Positions 42,823 through 53,809 of a stretch of 60,590 bases of DNA are shown one piece after another. Position 1 is the first letter of the stretch. Each line of letters opens with the position of its first letter. The notes under the pieces are model-generated. The model ran no database searches. It had not been told where the DNA came from and saw nothing but the letters and a program-made list of their open reading frames with translations. The translations under genes were made by a program, and so were the position numbers. This DNA is from a bacterium (GTDB lineage: Bacteria > Myxococcota_A > UBA9160 > SZUA-336): NCBI GenBank assembly GCA_024226335.1, contig JAAELY010000269.1, positions 1 through 60,590 of the forward strand, given 5' to 3'.

Positions 42823-44615
42823 CGGCGCTTCTCCAGCAGCAGGCGAGCTTCGGCTACGTCTTTGTCCCCGCGTCCGCACAGGTTTACGATCACGAGGGTG
42901 TCCTCGCCGTAGTCCGCCGCGCGTTTGCGCAACTCAGCGATCGCATGCGACGGCTCGAAGGCGGGAATGATGCCCTCCTTCTGCGATAAGTAGACGAAAG
43001 CGTCGAGTGCCTCGTCGTCGGTCGCAGCGGAATAGATGGCGCGACCTGAATCCTTGTACAACGAGTGCTCCGGACCCACGCCCGGGTAGTCCAGACCCGC
43101 CGAGATGGAATGTGCGGGAAAGACCTGGCCGGAGTCATCCTGAAGCAGATAGGACATGCTTCCGTGCAGGACTCCGGGGCTTCCCGCCGTAAGCGGTGCG
43201 CTATGCCGCCCCTTCTGCATGCCCTCACCAGCCGCTTCGACGCCGATCATCTTCACGCCCTCATCGCCAAAGAACGGATGGAAAAGCCCGATTGCGTTAC
43301 TGCCTCCGCCCACACAGGCGTACAGGTAATCGGGCAAGCGCCCTTCTGCCGCCAGAATCTGTTCACGCGCCTCCTGTCCGATGATCGCCTGAAGATCTCG
43401 AACCAGAAGCGGGTACGGGTGAGGTCCAGCAGCGGACCCGATCAGATAGTAGGTGTCGAGTACATTCGTAGCCCAGTCACGCAGGGCTTCACTCATCGCG
43501 TCCTTGAGCGTGCGTGTGCCCGACGTGACCGCGTGGACCTTGGCCCCGAGCAATTCCATGCGGAATACATTCAGGGCCTGCCGACGCGTGTCTTCTTCAC
43601 CCATGAAGACTTCACATTGCAGGCCGTAGCGCGCGCACGCAGTCGCAGTTGCCACACCGTGCTGACCGGCACCCGTCTCCGCGATGATGCGCGTCTTGCC
43701 CATACGCTTTGCAATCAGCGCCTGGCCAATCGCGTTATTGATCTTGTGCGCGCCGGTGTGGGCAAGTTCGTCGCGTTTGAAATAGACCCGGCAACCGAGG
43801 TCCTCGCTGATACGCCGCGCGAAGTACAACGGCGTGGGTCGTCCGACGTATTCCTTGCGCTCGGCGGCGAGTTCTTGCCAGAAGCTCGGATCTTCGCGCA
43901 ACGCTTCGTACGCGTCGGTCAACTGCTCCGTAGCCGGGACCAGGGTCTCTGGCACATAGCGCCCGCCGAAGATTCCGAAATAGCCGCGCGGATCCGGACG
44001 ATCGCGTTCGGACTCGACGGAGTGCGCTAGCGCGACGAACTCCCGGACGGCTTTCCGGTCCTTGCGGCCCGGAGCCGACTCGAGTCGCGACGAAGCATCG
44101 ACACCGTGCGGCAGGGCGCTTCTCGCCGCGTCCTCGACGTTGTCCGCGGCGAGTCCTCCTGCGATCCAGACTCGCCGGCCCCTGGATTCCAACGAACGCG
44201 CCCGCGTGTAATCCCAGGATTCACCACTCCCTCCCCCGGAGGGATGATCGAGCATCAGGTCGATGCGCGGGTAGCGATCGGCGAGCTCCTCGACACCGTC
44301 CTGCGCCGCGAGCACCTTGATGACCGGAAACGGAAGCTTCCCCACGTAATCTGGCGACTCATCGCCGTGCAGTTGCACCACGTCGAGGCCCACTTCTTCG
44401 ACCAGCTCGGCCACTCGTTCGACGGGCGCATCCTGAAACACGCCGACACGCACGACACGACCCGCGACCGCTGCACTGATCGCGCGTGCGGTCTCGAGAT
44501 CCAGTGCGCGAGGCGTACCGTCCACGAAGTTCAAGCCGATCGCGTCAACTCCGGCTTCGACCGCAGCTTGGGCGTCCTCCACTCGGGTAATTCCGCAGAC
44601 CTTGACCTGGATCAT
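42819..44615 (-). CDS. trpFB: TrpF-TrpB fusion: PRA isomerase and tryptophan synthase beta
   Basis: One 598-residue frame. Residues 1-200 are phosphoribosylanthranilate isomerase with the catalytic Cys in [11 protein letters not shown] and Asp in [18 protein letters not shown] short linker ([13 protein letters not shown]) leads to tryptophan synthase beta at about residues 210-598: [14 protein letters not shown], the PLP lysine in [25 protein letters not shown] and [10 protein letters not shown]. Both halves keep their catalytic residues. Each catalyses one step of tryptophan synthesis, separated by TrpC. It starts at ATGA, overlapping trpC. Confidence 0.95.
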   Translation of the reverse strand: MIQVKVCGITRVEDAQAAVEAGVDAIGLNFVDGTPRALDLETARAISAAVAGRVVRVGVFQDAPVERVAELVEEVGLDVVQLHGDESPDYVGKLPFPVIKVLAAQDGVEELADRYPRIDLMLDHPSGGGSGESWDYTRARSLESRGRRVWIAGGLAADNVEDAARSALPHGVDASSRLESAPGRKDRKAVREFVALAHSVESERDRPDPRGYFGIFGGRYVPETLVPATEQLTDAYEALREDPSFWQELAAERKEYVGRPTPLYFARRISEDLGCRVYFKRDELAHTGAHKINNAIGQALIAKRMGKTRIIAETGAGQHGVATATACARYGLQCEVFMGEEDTRRQALNVFRMELLGAKVHAVTSGTRTLKDAMSEALRDWATNVLDTYYLIGSAAGPHPYPLLVRDLQAIIGQEAREQILAAEGRLPDYLYACVGGGSNAIGLFHPFFGDEGVKMIGVEAAGEGMQKGRHSAPLTAGSPGVLHGSMSYLLQDDSGQVFPAHSISAGLDYPGVGPEHSLYKDSGRAIYSAATDDEALDAFVYLSQKEGIIPAFEPSHAIAELRKRAADYGEDTLVIVNLCGRGDKDVAEARLLLEKRR

Positions 44616-45391
44616 GCCATTCCTCTCAACTTCGCCAGCGCCATTCCTGGATCCGGCTGCTTCATCAACGCCTCGCCGACCAGGAATGCGTGCACCCCTT
44701 CGGATTGGAGTTCCCGCAGAGTCGTCGCGTCGGACAGTCCGCTCTCACTCACGATCGTGCGGCCACCGAGATGCGGCAGGAGTTCTCGTGTCACTGCGAT
44801 ATCCGTGGAAAAACTGCGCAGGTCGCGATTGTTCACACCCACGATGCGTGCGTCGAGGCGCACCGCCCGCTCGAGTTCCGTCCGGTCGTGGACTTCGACG
44901 AGTACGTCGAGCCCGATTTCGCGCGCAGTCTGGTACAGATCGGCGAGCCTGGAATCGTCGAGTGCCGCCACGATCAGCAAGACGGCATCCGCGTTCGCGG
45001 CACGAGCTTCAAAGATCTGTATCGCGTCGACCGTGAAATCCTTGCGCAACACGGGCAGCGAGCACGCACCCCGCGCTGCCTTCAAGTCCGAGAGGTTGCC
45101 CTGGAAGAATGCCGTGTCGGTGAGTACCGAAAGGGCTGCCGCCCCGGCCGCTTCGTAGGCCTTTGCGATCTCGGCCGAATCCGCTCCTGCGCGGATCTCA
45201 CCCTTCGAAGGGGAAGCCCGTTTGAACTCGGAGATCACGCGCGGTGCCTCGCTGTCGCGAAGAGCGTTCTCGAAAGCGCGTGCCGGAGGCGCCGCTTCAG
45301 CTCGCTCGCGCATGGCAGACAGGCCCTCATCGCGGCGCAGTGCAGCGACCTCCTGAGCCTTTCGCTCGAGGATTTCATCGAGGATCGTCAT
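44612..45391 (-). CDS. trpC: Indole-3-glycerol-phosphate synthase
   Basis: 259 residues, TIM barrel. It closes the indole ring. The marks are [74 protein letters not shown] and VSESGLS. ATGA overlaps connect it to both trpD and trpF::B. Confidence 0.96.
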   Translation of the reverse strand: MTILDEILERKAQEVAALRRDEGLSAMRERAEAAPPARAFENALRDSEAPRVISEFKRASPSKGEIRAGADSAEIAKAYEAAGAAALSVLTDTAFFQGNLSDLKAARGACSLPVLRKDFTVDAIQIFEARAANADAVLLIVAALDDSRLADLYQTAREIGLDVLVEVHDRTELERAVRLDARIVGVNNRDLRSFSTDIAVTRELLPHLGGRTIVSESGLSDATTLRELQSEGVHAFLVGEALMKQPDPGMALAKLRGMA

Positions 45392-46401
45392 TGCGCCGCT
45401 TGCGTGAACGCGACGAAGCGTTCCAGAACGCCCCGCGCCCTGCCCTGATCGATCGACTCGGCCGCCAGCCTCGCTCCTTCAGGCAGTTCGACAGCCCGAC
45501 CCGCCACACAAAGCGCGGCGCCGGCGTTCAGCAACACGACATTGCGCCGTGGCCCTCGTTCTCCGCCCAGAATGCTGCGCGCGATCTCGGCATTCTCCAG
45601 GGCATCTCCGCCTTCGAGATCCGATGCAGACGCCGCCGGGAAAATCTCGCCCGGACGGATGGAAGCGACGATGTGCTCCCCCGTATCGTAGCGATGCACG
45701 TGGGTCGGGGCGTTGAGCGAAATCTCATCCAACCCGTCTTCCCCGTGCACCACCCAGACCACCTCCGCGCCTAGTTCGACTAGCGCGGCGAGCGTGGGTT
45801 CGAGCAGGGACGCATCGGCAACGCCGACGAGCTGTCGCTTCACACCCATGGGATTGGTCAGTGGGCCGAGACGATTGAAGATCGTGCGCACGCCGAGCTT
45901 CGCGCGGATCGGTCCGACCCGGGCCATGGCGGGATGACAGGCGCGGGCGAACAGAAAGCCGATTCCGACTTCGCGCACGCATTCGGCCATGCGCTCGGGG
46001 GCCGTATCCAGACGCACTCCGAGCGCCTCGAGGACTTCAGCGCTTCCACACTTGCTGCTCGCAGCCCGATTGCCGTGTTTGGCGACCGGCACACCCAACC
46101 CGGCAACGACGAGAGCCGAAACCGTGGAGATGTTGAAACTATTGGAACCGTCCCCTCCGGTACCGCACGTGTCGATCGCGCCCTCCGGAGCTGGCGGGAG
46201 GGAAACGGCCAGTTCACGCATCGCCTGGGCCGCGCCCGTGACTTCATCGACGGTCTCACCGCGGGTTCGCAAGGCCGCAAGCAGTCCGGCAATCTCCAGA
46301 TCGTCGCCCTCTCCGTTCATCACGGCGACGATCAGAGCGCGCATCTCTGCGCGCGGAATCTCGTTTCCCGAAATCACGCGCTCGAGTACTTCCCGAATCA
46401 C
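45388..46401 (-). CDS. trpD: Anthranilate phosphoribosyltransferase
   Basis: 337 residues. It transfers phosphoribose to anthranilate. The family motifs are [52 protein letters not shown] (read in parts) and [20 protein letters not shown]. The GTG start overlaps the trpG stop as GTGA. It is not fused to trpG, unlike in E. coli. Confidence 0.96.
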   Translation of the reverse strand: MIREVLERVISGNEIPRAEMRALIVAVMNGEGDDLEIAGLLAALRTRGETVDEVTGAAQAMRELAVSLPPAPEGAIDTCGTGGDGSNSFNISTVSALVVAGLGVPVAKHGNRAASSKCGSAEVLEALGVRLDTAPERMAECVREVGIGFLFARACHPAMARVGPIRAKLGVRTIFNRLGPLTNPMGVKRQLVGVADASLLEPTLAALVELGAEVVWVVHGEDGLDEISLNAPTHVHRYDTGEHIVASIRPGEIFPAASASDLEGGDALENAEIARSILGGERGPRRNVVLLNAGAALCVAGRAVELPEGARLAAESIDQGRARGVLERFVAFTQAAQ

Positions 46402-46988
46402 GCCGCGCGCTCCGTCAAACCCGCAACGCGTAGAAAACCGGCAAGCAATGCCTTGCCCTGGCCGGTCAGAATCGATTCGGGATGGAATTGCACCCCGATC
46501 ACGATATCTCGCACATGCCGCACAGCCATGATCTCGCCGTCTTCGGTGTGCGCGGTGACGATCAGTTCGTCGGGCAGATCCGCGACGGCCAGTGAGTGAT
46601 AGCGGGTCGCCTCAAACGGATTGGGCAGCCCCTCGAAGATCCCGCGTCCGTCGTGGCTCACCATCGAGGTCTTGCCGTGCATCAGGTGCTTGGCCGCCAC
46701 CACGCGTCCGCCATAGGCCACCGCGATCGACTGGTGCCCGAGACACACGCCCAGGATCGGCAGACGCCCCGCGTACCGCTTGACGGTTTCGACGCTGATG
46801 CCCGCTTCCTTCGGAGTGCACGGGCCGGGCGAGATGATGATGGCCTCGGCGTCGCGCTCCCCGACCTGCTCCACGCCTATCTTGTCATTGCGCACCACGT
46901 CGCAGTCCGCACCGAGTTCACCCAGGTACTGGACCAGGTTGTAGGTGAAGGAGTCGTAGTTGTCGATTACGAGAAGGCGCATCTTCAC
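46398..46988 (-). CDS. trpG: Anthranilate synthase glutamine amidotransferase subunit
   Basis: 196 residues. It releases ammonia from glutamine for TrpE. The catalytic Cys is in [12 protein letters not shown], with the His-Glu pair in [11 protein letters not shown]. The N-terminal [22 protein letters not shown] is typical. It may also serve p-aminobenzoate synthesis (PabA), which cannot be told from sequence alone. Confidence 0.96.
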   Translation of the reverse strand: MKMRLLVIDNYDSFTYNLVQYLGELGADCDVVRNDKIGVEQVGERDAEAIIISPGPCTPKEAGISVETVKRYAGRLPILGVCLGHQSIAVAYGGRVVAAKHLMHGKTSMVSHDGRGIFEGLPNPFEATRYHSLAVADLPDELIVTAHTEDGEIMAVRHVRDIVIGVQFHPESILTGQGKALLAGFLRVAGLTERAA

Positions 46989-48484
46989 TTTCCCCGGCCG
47001 GCCAGCAGGACCGCGCGCAGCGGCGCACCCGCCTTGTGGCCAGCTTCCTCGAACTCCGCCTGCGGATCGGAATCAGCGACGACTCCACCGCCGGCTTGAA
47101 CGTGAATCTTGCCGTCCTTGGCCAGCAGGGTGCGGATGGCAATGCACATATCCATATTGCCGTGATGATCGAAGTAGCCGACGCAACCGCCGTAGAGACC
47201 GCGGCGATCGGTCTCCATCTCTTCGATGATTTCCATTGCGCGCACCTTGGGCGCACCGGTGAGCGTGCCCGCCGGAAAGGTCGCGCGCAACAGATCGATC
47301 GCATCGAGACCGTGACGGAGTTTGCCGCGCACATTCGAAACGATGTGCATGACGTGCGAGTAACGCTCGATCACCTTGAATTCGTCGACGACGACCGAAC
47401 CCACCTCCGCCACTCGTCCGATGTCATTGCGGCCGAGATCGACCAGCATCACGTGCTCGGCCAACTCCTTGGGGTCTTCGAGAAGCGAGCGTTCATGCTC
47501 GTGGTCTTCTTGAGGAGTCGCGCCGCGAGCGCGGGTTCCGGCGATCGGACGCAACTCGATCTCGTCCCCTTCGAGTCGCACGAGAATCTCCGGCGATGAA
47601 CCCAGAACCACGTGGTCCTGACAGCGCACGAAGAACAGGTACGGCGACGGATTGAGCACGCGCAACTGCCGATAGACGGGGAACGGATCCGTCGTCATGG
47701 GCAGGCTCAAGCGATGCGAAGGGACCACCTGGAAGATATCCCCGGCCTGGATGTACTCTTTACAGCGCTCGACCATTTCGTGATAGCGCTCGCGAGTCGT
47801 ATTGGACACGGGCGTCTGGGTCGCTTCGCTGCCCACCGATGAAACCTGTTCGGGAACCGGCCCCGATAGCTTGGCGGTGATTGCGTCGATCTCTGCCAGG
47901 CCCCGCTCATAGACCGCGTCGATTTCCGATAACTCGTCGATTTCGACGGGATGAATGATGCTCAGGCGCTGGTGGTAGCCATCGTGCACGAGCACGGTGC
48001 GAGGAATCGTGAAATAGCAATCAGGCACGCCGAGGGTGTCCGGATTGTCCTCGGGCAACTCCTCGACGTAGCGCACCCAGTCGTAACTGACGTACCCGAC
48101 GGCCCCGCCGGAAAACCGCGGCAGACCCGGCAACTCCAGAGGCCGGGTCTCGGCTATGAGCGCACGCAGGTGATCGAGTGGATCCTCCCGGTGCTCAGCA
48201 GCCAGTTGGATTCGCTCGATACGCTCGCCCCGCTGGATCTCGACCTGGCCGTTGCGGGCGATGAAACGCGCACGCGCGCCAACACCGATGAAGCTGAAGC
48301 GCCCGCGACGTTCCTCACTCTCGGCAGACTCGAGCAAGAAAGACGTAGCTCCGTCGTCTACCTTGAGGAAGACCGCAAGCGGGGTGTCGAGGTCTGCTAG
48401 AACCTCGCGAACGAGCGGAACGGTAGAACCTCGACCAGCCTGCCGAGCAAGGGCCGAGAACGAGTCACGATCGGGCCGGACCAT
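46985..48484 (-). CDS. trpE: Anthranilate synthase component I
   Basis: 499 residues. It converts chorismate to anthranilate. The tryptophan-feedback motif LLESA is at about residue 50 ([15 protein letters not shown]). The catalytic domain has [31 protein letters not shown] and [19 protein letters not shown]. The ATG at 48484 follows GAGGA by 8 bases; the ATG at 48517 in the same frame has no such site. No leader peptide is visible in the 63-base gap to lptD. Confidence 0.95.
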   Translation of the reverse strand: MVRPDRDSFSALARQAGRGSTVPLVREVLADLDTPLAVFLKVDDGATSFLLESAESEERRGRFSFIGVGARARFIARNGQVEIQRGERIERIQLAAEHREDPLDHLRALIAETRPLELPGLPRFSGGAVGYVSYDWVRYVEELPEDNPDTLGVPDCYFTIPRTVLVHDGYHQRLSIIHPVEIDELSEIDAVYERGLAEIDAITAKLSGPVPEQVSSVGSEATQTPVSNTTRERYHEMVERCKEYIQAGDIFQVVPSHRLSLPMTTDPFPVYRQLRVLNPSPYLFFVRCQDHVVLGSSPEILVRLEGDEIELRPIAGTRARGATPQEDHEHERSLLEDPKELAEHVMLVDLGRNDIGRVAEVGSVVVDEFKVIERYSHVMHIVSNVRGKLRHGLDAIDLLRATFPAGTLTGAPKVRAMEIIEEMETDRRGLYGGCVGYFDHHGNMDMCIAIRTLLAKDGKIHVQAGGGVVADSDPQAEFEEAGHKAGAPLRAVLLAGRGK

Positions 48485-48547
48485 GGTGCGTTCCTCATAG
48501 GGCCGGGAGATTCCCATAGGAAGCCAGCCACGTCAACCTGGAAGCGT

Positions 48548-50977
48548 TCAGCGACGCTCGCGCTCCTTGCGACGCCGGACCCGCGAACGCTGACCGAATC
48601 CCGCAAGCCGCAACTCCAGGCTGAAGCGCGTCTCCGAGGGACGGGTTCGATGCTCGATCTGCGCCAGGAGATCCCAACAACGGCAATCAGACCCGAGCTG
48701 GAAACCGATCCGGCCTGCACTCGAGGAGGACTGATTGAGTGCGACGAAACCGCTCGCGAAGATTTCGAGCCTGCGCGATACGACGAGTACCGAGTCCAGG
48801 CCGATCTGGCTCACCTTCGTCCCGTCGTCGTACTCATCGTAGATTGCGTTCTGTCGCACGAAATTCTCGAATGTCAGTACGCGGTCACGCAGATAGCGAT
48901 AGCTCAGTCCCAGGAGATGCCCCCGCGCTGAATCCCAGCGTGCCGATGCAAATGCTTCATCCACTCGGGTAGTTTCGGGGTCCCAACCAGCTTCGCCCCG
49001 GAACTCGAAGTCTTTCCACGGCCTGACCAGCCCGTCGGCAAATACACGGGTGTTCTCGCTCCGGTCGAAATCGTAACCCGCGCCCACGCGGATCTCGCCG
49101 AGAAGTTGTGGAACCCTTCCGCCATCGAAGGAAGGTCCGTAGAAGCGGTTTCCGATCTGATACTGGAGGATGCGTTCGTCTTCGACGCGATCGGTGGGAT
49201 TGCGAGTCAGGAGTCGGGCGTCGCCGTCGATCAGACGCCGCGCCCCGGAAGACAGGGCGGGCAGGAATAGCGGGTTGCGGTTCTGGGATGGGGTCGACAC
49301 CGCGACCAGAGTGACGCGCGGTTCGACGATATGGCGCATCGGCAGCGAGCGAAACGTCATCGACTTGGCGAAGCGAGTGCGCACGTCGAAACGACCGGTC
49401 CACATCTCCCGTCGCTCGGTCTCGCCGACGTCGGGAAAATAGAGCGTTTCCCGATAGCCCAGTTCGCTGAGTGTTTCGAATACACCAAGACGCTGTGGAA
49501 GACTCAGATGGGGATAGATATCCAGCCGATGCCCTCTGTCGGCCAGGAGTTCGCCTTCCTGGTAGAAGCCATCGCCCTCGGAGCGATCCCTCCCCAGCGA
49601 AGCGGCGTTGTCATTGTGATGGTCCGCGAGCGGATCAAGGAATCCGTTCCCGTCCGGTTCCTCGCCATCGAATAACCCGTCTCGGCCGGTATCGAAGAAC
49701 TGGCCGTTCAAGGGCGTGTGCCCGCTCTTGCTCGACCGCCCGTCCCATTGATGGAAGTAGGTGTAACGGGAATCAAAGCCGAATCGCAGCGGCGATCCCG
49801 CGATGGGCCTCGGCAGGCGCGAAAGGCGTACATCGGGGAGGCGTTGCAGCAGGAAATCATCGCGATCGAGATCCGATGGGCTCTGCAGATCGTCGATCAT
49901 GGCGGTCTCGACACCCGCGTACAGACCCCAGTCGGCGTGACTGGCCCAGGCGGTGGATTCCAGGAAGCGACTATTGCGCAGTTCGCGCGGGAGATCGTCG
50001 AAATCGACCACGTACTGGTTGTCACTGACGCCTTTGAGATCGAGACCAAAGCGAGCGCGATCGGTCAGCGGTTGAGAGTGCTGCCACCAATACGCCCAGC
50101 GATTGTCACTGAATGGCGTCTCGAAATCGTCGGGCGATACCTCGTCATCCCCGGGCAGAACCGCTAGACCGGCGGCCCCGGCTGATTCTGAGCCGAACAC
50201 GTACTCGATCTCGGCAGCTCCCTTTACTCCGCGCTTGGCAAACCATGTGGGACGCAAGATCAGATTGACCTGCTCCCCAAGCGTCATGAAGAAAGGCAAC
50301 TCGACCTCGGCACCACCGCGACCAGAAGCCGAAAAAGATGGCAATAGCAATCCCGTCTGGCGCTCGGTCTTGGCGGGAAACGCGATGAAGGGCAGATAGA
50401 AGACGGGCACATCCAGGACACGAAACTTCAAGTGCTTTCCGACGGCGTAACCGCCGATATCGATCTTGGCGTCCTCGACCTCGAGTTCCCAGGGCCGCGG
50501 CTTCGCGTCCCCGGGGCAGCGGCAAGTCGTGAACATCCCCTTCTCGAGCGAGTAGGAGTTGGGTCCACTGCGCTGCAATGCATCGCCACGCACGACGAAG
50601 CCCGGCGTGGGCGTATCGAGCGAAGCCCGGGTGGCCATCGCCACCATGGAACGGAGATCGACCGCTATGAAATCGGCTTCCACCGTGTCCGTCGCGTCGA
50701 CCATGCGCACATGACCGCTGGCCACACCTACACGCGTCGTCCCATTGAATACGAGCCAATCGGTGGCCAGCGTGCGGCCGTCGCTCTGCTCGACTCTCAC
50801 ATTGCCCGACGCCTCATAGACGTCGGTATTCCGGTCGTAGCGGACCTCGTCCGCGGTCAGGTCGAAGTCAGTGGAGCCGAGATTCTCGCGCAGGGGATCC
50901 GCCTGGGCGAAGGCGGTCGCGGGCGCAACGAACAAGAGGAATGCCCCCAACAGAAGGGCGCGGAAGCGACGGTGCAT
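48548..50977 (-). CDS. lptD: LPS-assembly protein LptD
   Basis: 809 residues. It is the outer-membrane barrel that inserts LPS, with LptE. A signal peptide (ALLLGAFLLFVAPATAFA) is followed by the OstA-like periplasmic domain at about residues 30-150 (DEVRYDRNTDVYEASGNVRVEQSDGRTLATDWLVFN). A long beta-barrel domain follows, from VFYLPFIAFPAKTERQTGLLLPSF to the C-terminus. A Cys pair in TTCRCPG matches disulphide-forming cysteines. The very basic end (RSRVRRRKERERR) is unusual for a barrel. It is upstream of trpE on the same strand. Confidence 0.92.
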   Translation of the reverse strand: MHRRFRALLLGAFLLFVAPATAFAQADPLRENLGSTDFDLTADEVRYDRNTDVYEASGNVRVEQSDGRTLATDWLVFNGTTRVGVASGHVRMVDATDTVEADFIAVDLRSMVAMATRASLDTPTPGFVVRGDALQRSGPNSYSLEKGMFTTCRCPGDAKPRPWELEVEDAKIDIGGYAVGKHLKFRVLDVPVFYLPFIAFPAKTERQTGLLLPSFSASGRGGAEVELPFFMTLGEQVNLILRPTWFAKRGVKGAAEIEYVFGSESAGAAGLAVLPGDDEVSPDDFETPFSDNRWAYWWQHSQPLTDRARFGLDLKGVSDNQYVVDFDDLPRELRNSRFLESTAWASHADWGLYAGVETAMIDDLQSPSDLDRDDFLLQRLPDVRLSRLPRPIAGSPLRFGFDSRYTYFHQWDGRSSKSGHTPLNGQFFDTGRDGLFDGEEPDGNGFLDPLADHHNDNAASLGRDRSEGDGFYQEGELLADRGHRLDIYPHLSLPQRLGVFETLSELGYRETLYFPDVGETERREMWTGRFDVRTRFAKSMTFRSLPMRHIVEPRVTLVAVSTPSQNRNPLFLPALSSGARRLIDGDARLLTRNPTDRVEDERILQYQIGNRFYGPSFDGGRVPQLLGEIRVGAGYDFDRSENTRVFADGLVRPWKDFEFRGEAGWDPETTRVDEAFASARWDSARGHLLGLSYRYLRDRVLTFENFVRQNAIYDEYDDGTKVSQIGLDSVLVVSRRLEIFASGFVALNQSSSSAGRIGFQLGSDCRCWDLLAQIEHRTRPSETRFSLELRLAGFGQRSRVRRRKERERR

Positions 50978-51037
50978 CGGCCACTTCTACCTGTAGGCCG
51001 GCTCCAAAGCAAGCGGCGTGTGTGCCGCCCATCCGGT

Positions 51038-51625
51038 TCAGAAACGGGTGATCGCCTCGAGTTCACTGGCTTCGAGGACGGTCAACTGATCGTCCACCAG
51101 CCCGAGCATGCGCCGATCGAGCAGTTCCCGAAGACAGTGATACGCCTCATGGATCGGCAATCCCGAGGCTTCGGCCAGATCGCGCAGACGGCCCTTGACC
51201 GAAGCGGGCCCCTCACCCGAAATCATGCGCGCCAGAATCGAACTGGCGAGGGCACGATGGGCGGGTGTGATCTCGGACGACTCGACCTCTTCGGCCGCGG
51301 GTCGGTCGGCTCGGGCCGCGAGAGTCTGGATCAGGCGGTAGTTGAACTCGGGGCATTCGCGGCACAGGCGCTCGACCAACTTCGGCGCCAACACGAGCAC
51401 CGAGACATCCCCCTCGGCAACGACGCGATGGGGATTGGGCCGCGAGAGCAGCGCAGTGGTCTCTCCGAAGATCTCTCCGGGGCCGAGGACGTATTCGACA
51501 CTGGGGGATTCGCACTGCACCAGGACATTGCCCGAACGCACCACGTAGAGTTCGAGTCGTTCAGACCCTCGCTCCGCTATACAATCGCCCGCCGAAAACA
51601 GGCGCTCGATCTCTTCGGCCTTCAT
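51038..51625 (-). CDS. Cyclic-nucleotide-binding-type regulator (CRP-like)
   Basis: 195 residues. An N-terminal cNMP-binding beta roll (ERLELYVVRSGNVLVQCESP, LGPGEIFGETTALLSRPNPHRVVAEGDVSVLVL) is followed by a C-terminal domain with a plausible winged helix (KGRLRDLAEASGLPIHEAYHCLRELLDRRMLGL). The Arg and Ser that bind cAMP phosphate are not obvious, so the ligand is open. It lies 60 bases upstream of lptD on the same strand. Confidence 0.85.
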   Translation of the reverse strand: MKAEEIERLFSAGDCIAERGSERLELYVVRSGNVLVQCESPSVEYVLGPGEIFGETTALLSRPNPHRVVAEGDVSVLVLAPKLVERLCRECPEFNYRLIQTLAARADRPAAEEVESSEITPAHRALASSILARMISGEGPASVKGRLRDLAEASGLPIHEAYHCLRELLDRRMLGLVDDQLTVLEASELEAITRF

Positions 51626-51756
51626 ACACCCCGCCGTATAGAACCCGTCCTTCCCACGATCGACGCAACGGAAGTCAAGATTTAGCGGTAGCTGCAGGAA
51701 TCCAACGGGGTCCGATTCGGCGGGTCTGGTGACCGGAACTGGCGCGGAATTGCGAA

Positions 51757-52245
51757 TCAGGGCAAGTGGCGAGCCAGTACCTCGGCCAGTTCTTCGCGAT
51801 CGTGGTAGCCAGGGGCGAGTCGTTCTCGCACGGTCCCGTCAGGGCCGAGCACCAGATGGTAGGGGAATTGCTGGGCGCCATAGGTCATTGCCAGGTCCAG
51901 ATCCGCCAGCGCCACGGGATAGAGTACGCCCTTGTCGCGAACCCACTTCGCGATCACCTCTTTGGGCTCCGTGTCCACAGAAATGGCGAGCAACTCGACA
52001 CCGCGATCCTTGTGGGCATTCCAGACTGCATTGAGTTCGGGGATTTCACGAACGCACGGTGTGCACCAGGTGGCCCAGAAGTCGATCAATACGATCTTGC
52101 CGCGCAGGCTGTCCAGGCTGACGCTCACGCCATCAAGGCGCTTCAGGGCCAGGGGGGGCGCAAGTTCCGCCTCTGGCTTCGGAGTATCGGGCGTGCAGCT
52201 CGCACAGACCAGGAGCGTGATCGCGCTGAGAAAGAAGCTCTTCAT
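51757..52245 (-). CDS. TlpA/ResA-like thioredoxin lipoprotein
   Basis: 162 residues. The start is the ATG at 52245, giving a signal (SFFLSAITLLVCASC) with lipobox CASC. The thioredoxin fold carries the active CxxC in DFWATWCTPCVREIPELNAVW. It probably reduces disulphides in exported proteins, such as apo-cytochrome c, at the membrane. Anchored TlpA/ResA proteins are typical for this. It is a single gene. Confidence 0.9.
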   Translation of the reverse strand: MKSFFLSAITLLVCASCTPDTPKPEAELAPPLALKRLDGVSVSLDSLRGKIVLIDFWATWCTPCVREIPELNAVWNAHKDRGVELLAISVDTEPKEVIAKWVRDKGVLYPVALADLDLAMTYGAQQFPYHLVLGPDGTVRERLAPGYHDREELAEVLARHLP

Positions 52246-52361
52246 GGCCTGATTACGCGTCAGCACCCGCCGGGTTACGCGATTCTCGAACGAATCGAGC
52301 GCAGTACCCCGGAGGCCGAAGCAGAGTCGACCCGAACCATTGGATCATCTCGAGCGGGTTC

Positions 52362-52712
52362 CTAGTTGGGAAGCCCGGAGAGATACTCAGGATCCTGCCC
52401 GGTGAAACTCAGCGACTTCTCGAAAGTCAAATGCTCCGGGACGACGGAGTAATCACCGCGCACCGCCGGTTGCACGATCGCGCGGGCCACATCCGTGCGG
52501 CCGCCCGTGACGCACCAGGCCAGGCCCCCTGTGATCGAACCTGCGACCGCGTAGAGCACCTTGGCAGGCCCATACACCAGGTTCACCACAGCCGTTGCGA
52601 GCCCCAGACCAAACTCTGTAGCAGCGGGACGCGCTGCCTGAGCCGTTCCAGGAAGAGCGGCTGTGATGGTTATCAACGCACTGAGCACCATGGAGATCGT
52701 CGTGTTCTTCAT
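52362..52712 (-). CDS. Small exported protein of unknown function
   Basis: 116 residues. It has a signal peptide (MVLSALITITAALPGTAQA), then a Gly/Ala-rich hydrophobic stretch (EFGLGLATAVVNLVYGPAKVLYAVAGSITGGLAWCVTGG), then a short polar tail. It could be a small membrane-associated protein. It lies 14 bases downstream of dtd. Confidence 0.6.
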   Translation of the reverse strand: MKNTTISMVLSALITITAALPGTAQAARPAATEFGLGLATAVVNLVYGPAKVLYAVAGSITGGLAWCVTGGRTDVARAIVQPAVRGDYSVVPEHLTFEKSLSFTGQDPEYLSGLPN

Positions 52713-52726
52713 CGCGGCGAAGCTAG

Positions 52727-53176
52727 CTAAAACTGCTTGCGTGTGTCGAGCAGCAACGTCACAGGACCTTCATTACACAACTCGACACTCATCTTCGCGC
52801 GAAAGCGTCCGGTGGTCACAGGTGCACCGAGCTGACGAGCGTGACTCACGAGCAGTTCGATCAGGGGTTCGGCCTGCTCGGGCGGCGCCGCGTCGGCCCA
52901 CCCGGGGCGGCGTCCCTTGCGGCAGTCGCCCATAAGAGTGAACTGCGACACGACGCCGAGCATCTCTCCAGCTTCGAGGAGCGACCGGTTCATTCGCCCC
53001 TCGGAATCGGGCAGGATTCGCAGGTGGACGAGTTTCTCGGCGAGTAGGCGCGCGTCTTCCTCCCGGTCCTCGTGCGCCACTCCCACCAACGCCAGAACAC
53101 CGTCCTCCATCTGGCCAACCGTCTCGCCATCGACCGTCACCGACGCTCGGCTCACGCGCTGGGCGACGGCTCTCAC
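52727..53176 (-). CDS. dtd: D-aminoacyl-tRNA deacylase
   Basis: 149 residues. It removes D-amino acids (and Gly from tRNA-Ala) from tRNA. The signature motifs SQFTLMGDCRKGRRPGW and NEGPVTLLLDT form the cross-subunit active site. The GTG start overlaps the dcd stop as GTGA. Confidence 0.95.
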   Translation of the reverse strand: MRAVAQRVSRASVTVDGETVGQMEDGVLALVGVAHEDREEDARLLAEKLVHLRILPDSEGRMNRSLLEAGEMLGVVSQFTLMGDCRKGRRPGWADAAPPEQAEPLIELLVSHARQLGAPVTTGRFRAKMSVELCNEGPVTLLLDTRKQF

Positions 53177-53688
53177 GGGGAATCCTGATCAGCGAACTTG
53201 CCCGAATAGACGGCTTCCCCCTCACAGCGCTGCAACACGATCTGGCAGATCCGGATCCCCGGATGGATGGCGAGTTGTGCGCTCGAGACATTGCTCATCT
53301 CGAGCACCTGGTGATTCGCAACACCCGGATGCACGAATCCGGACGTGACGTGAACCGTGAGACCCAGTCGTGCGATGCGACTGCGCCCTTCCAGCCAGCC
53401 GCAGATATCCGGTGGGAGAAAGATCCGTTCGAGTGTGACGCCGTGAACCGTGTGCCCCGGATCCAGAACATATGGACGCTCGAACGGGATGACTTCAGTC
53501 TCGGGTTCGGACTCGCCGTCGTCCGTGACCTGTACGGGGCCGTTTTGGTGCAATCGGAGCACCCTCAACTCGGAGCCCAGATGCAGATCGATGGAGGCGG
53601 GGCCGATCTGATCGCGGCCAAGGGGTTCCACCCGCAGTCGCCCGCTCTCGAGTTCGCGGATGATCGAATCCCTGGTCAAGACACTCAT
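53173..53688 (-). CDS. dcd: dCTP deaminase
   Basis: About 171 residues. It makes dUTP from dCTP for thymidine synthesis. ELRVLRLHQN, the region RSRIARLGLTVHVTSGFVHPG and the catalytic Glu in NHQVLEMSNVSS match the family, and LAIHPGIRICQIVLQR follows. It starts at ATG 53688 after GGGGGA. Close relatives include bifunctional dCTP deaminase/dUTPases, so that activity is possible. Confidence 0.9.
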   Translation of the reverse strand: MSVLTRDSIIRELESGRLRVEPLGRDQIGPASIDLHLGSELRVLRLHQNGPVQVTDDGESEPETEVIPFERPYVLDPGHTVHGVTLERIFLPPDICGWLEGRSRIARLGLTVHVTSGFVHPGVANHQVLEMSNVSSAQLAIHPGIRICQIVLQRCEGEAVYSGKFADQDSP

Positions 53689-53809
53689 CGCCAGTCCCCC
53701 CGGAGGGGAACTTCGCGGTCCGCTGCGGGATGTCAAGGCGGCGACTCGATGCGCTGATCCCGACCAGACCTTTCACACGAGCGCTGCGACGGACTGCTAG
53801 GCTTGCGGC

